Assembly (NCBI GenBank): GCA_009780315.1 | Contig: WRAH01000026.1 | Coordinates: 1 to 37,028, forward strand | DNA from: Defluviitaleaceae bacterium | GTDB lineage: Bacteria > Bacillota > Clostridia > Lachnospirales > WQUN01 | DNA length: 37,028 nucleotides | Direction: 5' to 3' | Part shown: one piece after another, positions 33,750 through 37,028 of the stretch | Position numbering within the stretch: the stretch's first letter is position 1 | How the letters are laid out: the number at the start of each line of letters is the position of its first letter | Notes under the pieces: model-generated | Told to the model about the DNA's origin: nothing | The model's database searches: none | What the model saw: the letters and a program-made list of their open reading frames with translations, nothing else | Made by a program: the position numbers and the translations under genes

Positions 33750-34611
33750 GGTTCATGCTAATGAGCCAATGAGCCGCTATACCACTTTTGGCATAGGCGG
33801 CACGGCAGATTTACTTGCAAAGCCCAAGAACCTTACAGAGTTTTTAGAAGTTTTAAAATATTGCAATGAAACCAATACAGCATTCACTGTCCTTGGTGAT
33901 GGCTCAAACGTATTAGTGTCTGATAATGGAATACGCGGTGTTGTCATTATAACCAACCAGATGAATGCCGTAGAAATTTTACCTGACCATGAAATACGCG
34001 CACAGGCAGGGGCAAGACTTTCAAAAGTTGCTGAAACAGCTGCAAATGCTGCCTTTGATGGTTTCGCTTTTGCGTCAGGCATTCCAGGTACAGTCGGCGG
34101 CGCAGTATACATGAACGCAGGTGCTTACGGGCATGATATAGGAGCGTTCTGTAAAACAGTCACTTTGTGTATGCCTGATGGCAAACTGGTCATAAAAACC
34201 AGAGAGGAAATGCAGTTTGGCTATAGAAGTTCGGCGGTTATGGATACTAACATGACAATCGTTGACGCTACTTTTCAATTTGTACAGGGTACAACAGAAA
34301 AAATCCGCGAGGAAATGAAAACACTTAACGCCAAGCGAAAAGCCTCCCAGCCATTAGAATTTCGCAGTGCTGGAAGCACCTTTAAACGTCCTGAGGGCTA
34401 TTTTGCAGGAAAATTGATACAAGATAGTCTTCTCAAAGGTTTTACCATTGGCGGGGCACAAGTTTCAGAAAAACATGCAGGTTTTGTAATCAATAAAAGC
34501 AATGCAACAGCTCAAGATGTCATGACACTCATAGAAACTATCCGTCAAAAAGTTCATGAAAATTTTGGTGTATGGTTAGAACCTGAAGTTAGAATATTGG
34601 GAGATGTATAA
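33733..34611 (+). CDS. murB: UDP-N-acetylenolpyruvoylglucosamine reductase
   Basis: This 292-residue MurB is an FAD-dependent reductase that completes UDP-N-acetylmuramate formation for peptidoglycan. TTFGIGGTADLL (FAD domain start), VLGDGSNVLVSD, GIPGTVGGAVYMNAGAYG, and the shortened type-II active-site loop FRSAGSTFKRP with Ser215 as the proton donor are all present. GGAGGG in the hprK end supplies the ribosome site for the ATG at 33733. It is followed after one base by the rapZ GTG. Placement between hprK and rapZ is a common clostridial arrangement. Confidence 0.96.
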   Translation: MNHTVEVHANEPMSRYTTFGIGGTADLLAKPKNLTEFLEVLKYCNETNTAFTVLGDGSNVLVSDNGIRGVVIITNQMNAVEILPDHEIRAQAGARLSKVAETAANAAFDGFAFASGIPGTVGGAVYMNAGAYGHDIGAFCKTVTLCMPDGKLVIKTREEMQFGYRSSAVMDTNMTIVDATFQFVQGTTEKIREEMKTLNAKRKASQPLEFRSAGSTFKRPEGYFAGKLIQDSLLKGFTIGGAQVSEKHAGFVINKSNATAQDVMTLIETIRQKVHENFGVWLEPEVRILGDV

Positions 34612-34612
34612 A

Positions 34613-35488
34613 GTGCGAATCGTTATTGTAACGGGCATGTCTGGGGCGGGAAAAACCACCGCACTTAAAATATTTGAAGATGCAAGTTATTACTGTGTTG
34701 ATAATCTTCCTCCTGCATTTATGAGGGATTTTGCTAAGTTTTGTATCAGCCGTGACATGGGTATTTCTCAAGTTGCACTAGGTATAGATATTCGCGGCGG
34801 TAAAATGTTTGAAGACTTTTCCCAAGGCCTTAGTGACTTGGAAAATTTATCAAACATTGGCGTGGAGTATGAAATCCTTTTCCTTGACTCATCCAATGAA
34901 ATTTTAATGAACCGCTATAAAGAAACCCGTCATCTTCACCCACTTGCAAAAAATGACCTTATTAGTGTAGGTATTGCAAAAGAACGTGCTATTCTTGAGG
35001 ATTTAAGAGGAAAAGCAAACTATATTATAGACACCAGTCGCATTTTACCCCGTCAATTAAAAGATAAAATTCTCAATATTTTCACTGAACAAAGCAATTG
35101 CGGACGTATCATGATTAACCTTTTATCCTTTGGATTTAAACATGGCATACCTGATGAGTCTGACCTTGTTTTTGATGTAAGATTTTTACCAAACCCATTT
35201 TATGATACTGTACTAAAACCCATGACTGGGTTGGATAAGCCTGTGCAAGATTATGTCATGGGGCATGATGTCAGTGTTAGATTTCTAGAAAGTTTACTGG
35301 CAATGTTAAATTTTCTCATTCCTCACTATGTTGCCGAAGGTAAAAATCAGTTAATCATAAGTATTGGCTGTACAGGAGGACAGCACCGTTCTGTTACCCT
35401 TGCACAAGAATTATGCAATTCGCTAACAACACAAGAATATCGTGTAGCGGTTCACCATCGTGATGTTGATAAACGATTGCAAAAGTAA
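34613..35488 (+). CDS. rapZ: RapZ/YvcJ family nucleotide-binding protein
   Basis: This 291-residue P-loop protein of the RapZ (YvcJ) family has Walker A GMSGAGKTT at residues 8-16, YCVDNLPP at about 27-34, and a C-terminal domain with SIGCTGGQHRSVTLAQEL. In E. coli, RapZ is an RNase adaptor controlling GlmS. In Bacillus, YvcJ hydrolyses nucleotides and affects competence. The GTG at 34613 is chosen because GGGAG lies about 9 bases upstream and the family begins MR-x-VIVTGMSG; the ATG at 34604 abuts the ribosome site. Its stop overlaps the whiA start (TAATG). In many Firmicutes a YvcK gene separates rapZ from whiA; none is present here. Confidence 0.94.
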   Translation: MRIVIVTGMSGAGKTTALKIFEDASYYCVDNLPPAFMRDFAKFCISRDMGISQVALGIDIRGGKMFEDFSQGLSDLENLSNIGVEYEILFLDSSNEILMNRYKETRHLHPLAKNDLISVGIAKERAILEDLRGKANYIIDTSRILPRQLKDKILNIFTEQSNCGRIMINLLSFGFKHGIPDESDLVFDVRFLPNPFYDTVLKPMTGLDKPVQDYVMGHDVSVRFLESLLAMLNFLIPHYVAEGKNQLIISIGCTGGQHRSVTLAQELCNSLTTQEYRVAVHHRDVDKRLQK

Positions 35489-36132
35489 TGAATATATTAA
35501 AATCTCATGATATTCGTGCAGAAATTGAATCAGGTATTGAAACCGGAAAAAAGATGAATCGAGAACGTTCTTTTGTTCGCGAATGCTTTATTGCAGGTGG
35601 TGTGATTTCCAATCCAAGCCGAACATATCATTTGGAATTTACCCTTGAAGAGCCTAAAGCAGACAAGCTGTTAGATATTTTGACAAAAAAATTTGGATTG
35701 CGTCCAAAAAAGATTGCCCGCAAGGGGCAATTTGTAGTATATATAAAAGAGGGCGATGAAATAGCCGATGTACTCAAAATAATACGGGCAGATAAATCAC
35801 TAATGATTTTTGAAAGCACAAGAGTAGAAAAATCTATCCGCAATGAAATAAATCGCCGTGTCAATTTTGAAACAGCGAACTTAAACAAAACTGCCATTGC
35901 AGCCATGGAGCAATTAGAAGCCATTGAATACATTGCAAAATCTGTAGGACTATCCTATCTTTCTGCACCACTTGAGGAAGTCGCTCGTCTGCGTATCATG
36001 AGTGAAAATCTTAGTTTAGCAGAAATAGGTTTAAAGCTTTACCCACCTGTAAGCAAGTCGGCAGTAAATCATCGTTTACGTAAAATATGTAAAATAGCTG
36101 AAAGTCTAAGAGGGAGAGATAAGATTGATTGA
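35488..36132 (+). CDS. whiA: WhiA-like DNA-binding protein lacking the N-terminal domain
   Basis: This 214-residue protein matches only the C-terminal two thirds of WhiA, which is usually about 300-320 residues. It begins just before the second LAGLIDADG-like half (FVRECFIAGGVISNPSRTYHLEF, about residues 28-50), continues with GQFVVYIKEGDEIADVL and NRRVNFETANLNKT, and ends in the WhiA helix-turn-helix (SLAEIGLKLYPPVSKSAVNH from about 175). The WhiA N-terminal region of about 90-100 residues is missing. The frame is closed upstream by TAA at 35470-35472, and rapZ fills the preceding sequence, so this is not a mis-set start. WhiA affects sporulation in Streptomyces and division or chromosome segregation in Bacillus. 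The helix-turn-helix suggests DNA binding is kept. Confidence 0.9.
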   Translation: MNILKSHDIRAEIESGIETGKKMNRERSFVRECFIAGGVISNPSRTYHLEFTLEEPKADKLLDILTKKFGLRPKKIARKGQFVVYIKEGDEIADVLKIIRADKSLMIFESTRVEKSIRNEINRRVNFETANLNKTAIAAMEQLEAIEYIAKSVGLSYLSAPLEEVARLRIMSENLSLAEIGLKLYPPVSKSAVNHRLRKICKIAESLRGRDKID

Positions 36133-36370
36133 GCGTGCTATTCAAGTGAATGAATCATTTGAACCAAATTTTGCAGGATTGTTAGTACAAAAAGCCAGCC
36201 AGTTTAAAAGCCGTATTTTGCTTATTGCAGGAGAGAAAACAGCCAATGCAAAAAGTATCATGGGTATTATTTCTATGGATTTACAAAGCGGCAACATTGT
36301 AACTATCATCGTTGAAGGCGAAGATGCGCAACAAGCCTTGCCCGAAATTGAAACCATTATAGGCGGATAA
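36125..36370 (+). CDS. HPr-like protein without His15 (Crh-type)
   Basis: This 81-residue HPr-fold protein keeps the regulatory-serine segment NAKSIMGIISM, with Ser44 in the place of HPr Ser46. The GLHARPA active site of HPr is replaced: aligned back from VQKA, His15 is Glu13 (GAA, 36161-36163) and Arg17 is Asn15. Glu13 and Ser44 are 31 residues apart, exactly as His15 and Ser46 are, so the register is secure. It should not accept phosphate from enzyme I but could be phosphorylated by HprK and act as a CcpA co-repressor, as Bacillus Crh (Gln15) does. Bacillus crh also follows the whiA homologue. The TTG start at 36125 overlaps the whiA end; GGAG is 7 bases upstream. Confidence 0.85.
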   Translation: MIERAIQVNESFEPNFAGLLVQKASQFKSRILLIAGEKTANAKSIMGIISMDLQSGNIVTIIVEGEDAQQALPEIETIIGG

Positions 36371-36374
36371 AATC

Positions 36375-36845
36375 ATGGATAATTATATCGTATACACAAA
36401 TAATTCCATAGTGGCAGAGTTTTTAAATCACAAGGGACTTCCTATAGAAGTAAAATGGGTAGCGTCCTCAGCGACTGAAGTGCTTTCAGCGGCAAAGTCT
36501 GCTATTCGTCAAGGTGCAATCGTCATTAGCAATCCCCTTGCTGGGGTACGCAATGCTGAATCACCTGTTTTTTCATCACCCCTTACACCACCACCCCCTA
36601 ACCGAAATATTCCGCAAAGTGTCTCATCCATCAATCCGTATCTTTCTATTTTGGTAAGCCCACAGTTAGACACTGTTGATTTTAGCTCTGTTAAACGTAT
36701 AGACGATGCCATGACCATATATAAAAAAAATGCGAGATTACGTTTTCTTGCCCACAATGATGACGTAATTAAAGCATTTCAAACATCCGATTTAGAAATC
36801 ATAGTCGCCACATTAGCTCATTTAGCACAAGCACCTCAAGCATAA
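36375..36845 (+). CDS. GrdX-like protein
   Basis: This 156-residue soluble protein matches the GrdX pattern loosely: an N-terminal YIVYTNNSIVAEF segment, GAIVISNPLAGVRNAESPVFSS (about residues 47-68), a low-complexity proline stretch (LTPPPPNRNIP), then NPYLSILVS and a helical end with RIDDAMTIYKKN. GrdX is named from glycine reductase operons, but its role is unknown and homologues occur outside them. No glycine reductase genes are in the window. It starts 4 bases after the HPr-like gene and is the last gene of the block before a terminator. The family call is tentative. Confidence 0.5.
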   Translation: MDNYIVYTNNSIVAEFLNHKGLPIEVKWVASSATEVLSAAKSAIRQGAIVISNPLAGVRNAESPVFSSPLTPPPPNRNIPQSVSSINPYLSILVSPQLDTVDFSSVKRIDDAMTIYKKNARLRFLAHNDDVIKAFQTSDLEIIVATLAHLAQAPQA

Positions 36846-36846
36846 T

Positions 36847-36880
36847 AAAAAAGCATCTTTTAATCAGATGCTTTTTTATT
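36847..36880 (+). terminator. Rho-independent terminator closing the uvrC-hprK block
   Basis: AAAAAAGCATCT (36847-36858) pairs with AGATGCTTTTTT (36866-36877) around a 7-base loop and ends in a T run. Confidence 0.9.
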
Positions 36881-36922
36881 ATTGAAATTTTCACAAATGA
36901 TATTTGGCAACTATATATAATT

Positions 36923-37002
36923 TTACACCATTAGGGCTTGATATGGTGTAACTACATAATGTATAATCATGGTATCACCTCAAAGGGGGCAAATACCATG
37001 AT
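36923..37002 (+). promoter_or_regulatory. Promoter with two inverted repeats upstream of the last gene
   Basis: TTGATA (36938-36943), 18 bases and TATAAT (36962-36967) form a candidate promoter. A perfect 9-bp inverted repeat, TTACACCAT/ATGGTGTAA (36923-36931, 36943-36951), overlaps the -35. A perfect 10-bp repeat, ATCATGGTAT/ATACCATGAT (36966-36975, 36993-37002), overlaps the end of the -10 and encloses the ribosome site, ending over the start codon. Four ATGGT/ACCAT half-sites result, suggesting an autoregulated operator. Confidence 0.5.
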
Positions 37003-37028
37003 TAACAAAGAATTTAACTCTATATTGG
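36998..37028 (+). CDS. Start of a gene cut by the window end
   Basis: An ATG at 36998 with AAAGGGGGC (36982-36990) upstream opens the frame MINKEFNSIL, which runs off the window. Ten residues are too few for any family call. The promoter and paired inverted repeats upstream make it likely to be a real, regulated gene. Confidence 0.6.
   Translation, partial: MINKEFNSIL

Noticed and set aside
1..37028. CRISPR arrays, insertion sequences, selenocysteine or riboswitch elements
   Set aside because: No regularly spaced repeats, transposase frames or recognisable aptamer cores were seen on reading; the only repeats are those listed.

Overview
The window looks like chromosome from a low-GC, spore-forming-lineage Clostridium relative (Bacillota, class Clostridia; probably near the Lachnospirales, which is an inference). 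Supporting signs are AGGAGG-type ribosome sites, occasional TTG/GTG starts, a yaaL(DUF2508)-bofA pair, lipobox lipoproteins, the uvrC-hprK-murB-rapZ-whiA-HPr block, and an LplABC-type oligosaccharide importer.

Layout. 1-453 holds the C-terminal remnant of a tyrosine recombinase. 546-6496 is a housekeeping operon: cyclophilin, polA, coaE, a membrane-anchored lytic transglycosylase and an orphan family-5 solute-binding lipoprotein. 6567-7182 is the yaaL-like/bofA-like pair. 7278-7350 is tRNA-Trp(CCA), followed by a roughly 1.1 kb interval bounded by direct repeats of the tRNA 3' half plus its terminator (7308 onward and 8434 onward). The interval carries three small unknown genes and no recombinase, so it looks like a minimal or decayed tRNA-targeted integrative element.

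8902-28453 is a glucuronoxylan / aldouronate catabolic locus. An ABC importer (lplA/lplB/lplC) would bring in oligosaccharides. Enzymes with no visible signal peptide (GH10 xylanase, GH67 alpha-glucuronidase, GH3 beta-xylosidase, SGNH-type acetyl esterase) would then trim them inside the cell. XylA and XylB take xylose to xylulose 5-phosphate, and UxuA/UxuB act in the glucuronate branch. An AraC-type regulator sits at the divergent promoter, and two Gfo/Idh/MocA oxidoreductases close the locus. Glucuronate isomerase, KDG kinase and KDPG aldolase are not in the window.

28621-36845 is a run of tightly packed or overlapping genes: a PEGA-repeat membrane protein, uvrC, an unknown 100-residue protein, hprK, murB, rapZ, whiA, an HPr-like protein and a GrdX-like protein. 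Two members deviate from their families. WhiA lacks the usual N-terminal domain. The HPr-like protein has Glu where HPr has the phosphorylated His15 but keeps the Ser46 site, so it resembles a Crh-type regulatory HPr and sits four genes after HPr kinase. The window ends in a promoter region with two nested inverted repeats and the first ten codons of a further gene.

The strongest leads are the tRNA-Trp mini-element, the Crh-like HPr, the short WhiA, and the CoaE with Thr in place of the P-loop Lys. All family assignments come from reading motifs by eye; no database search was run.
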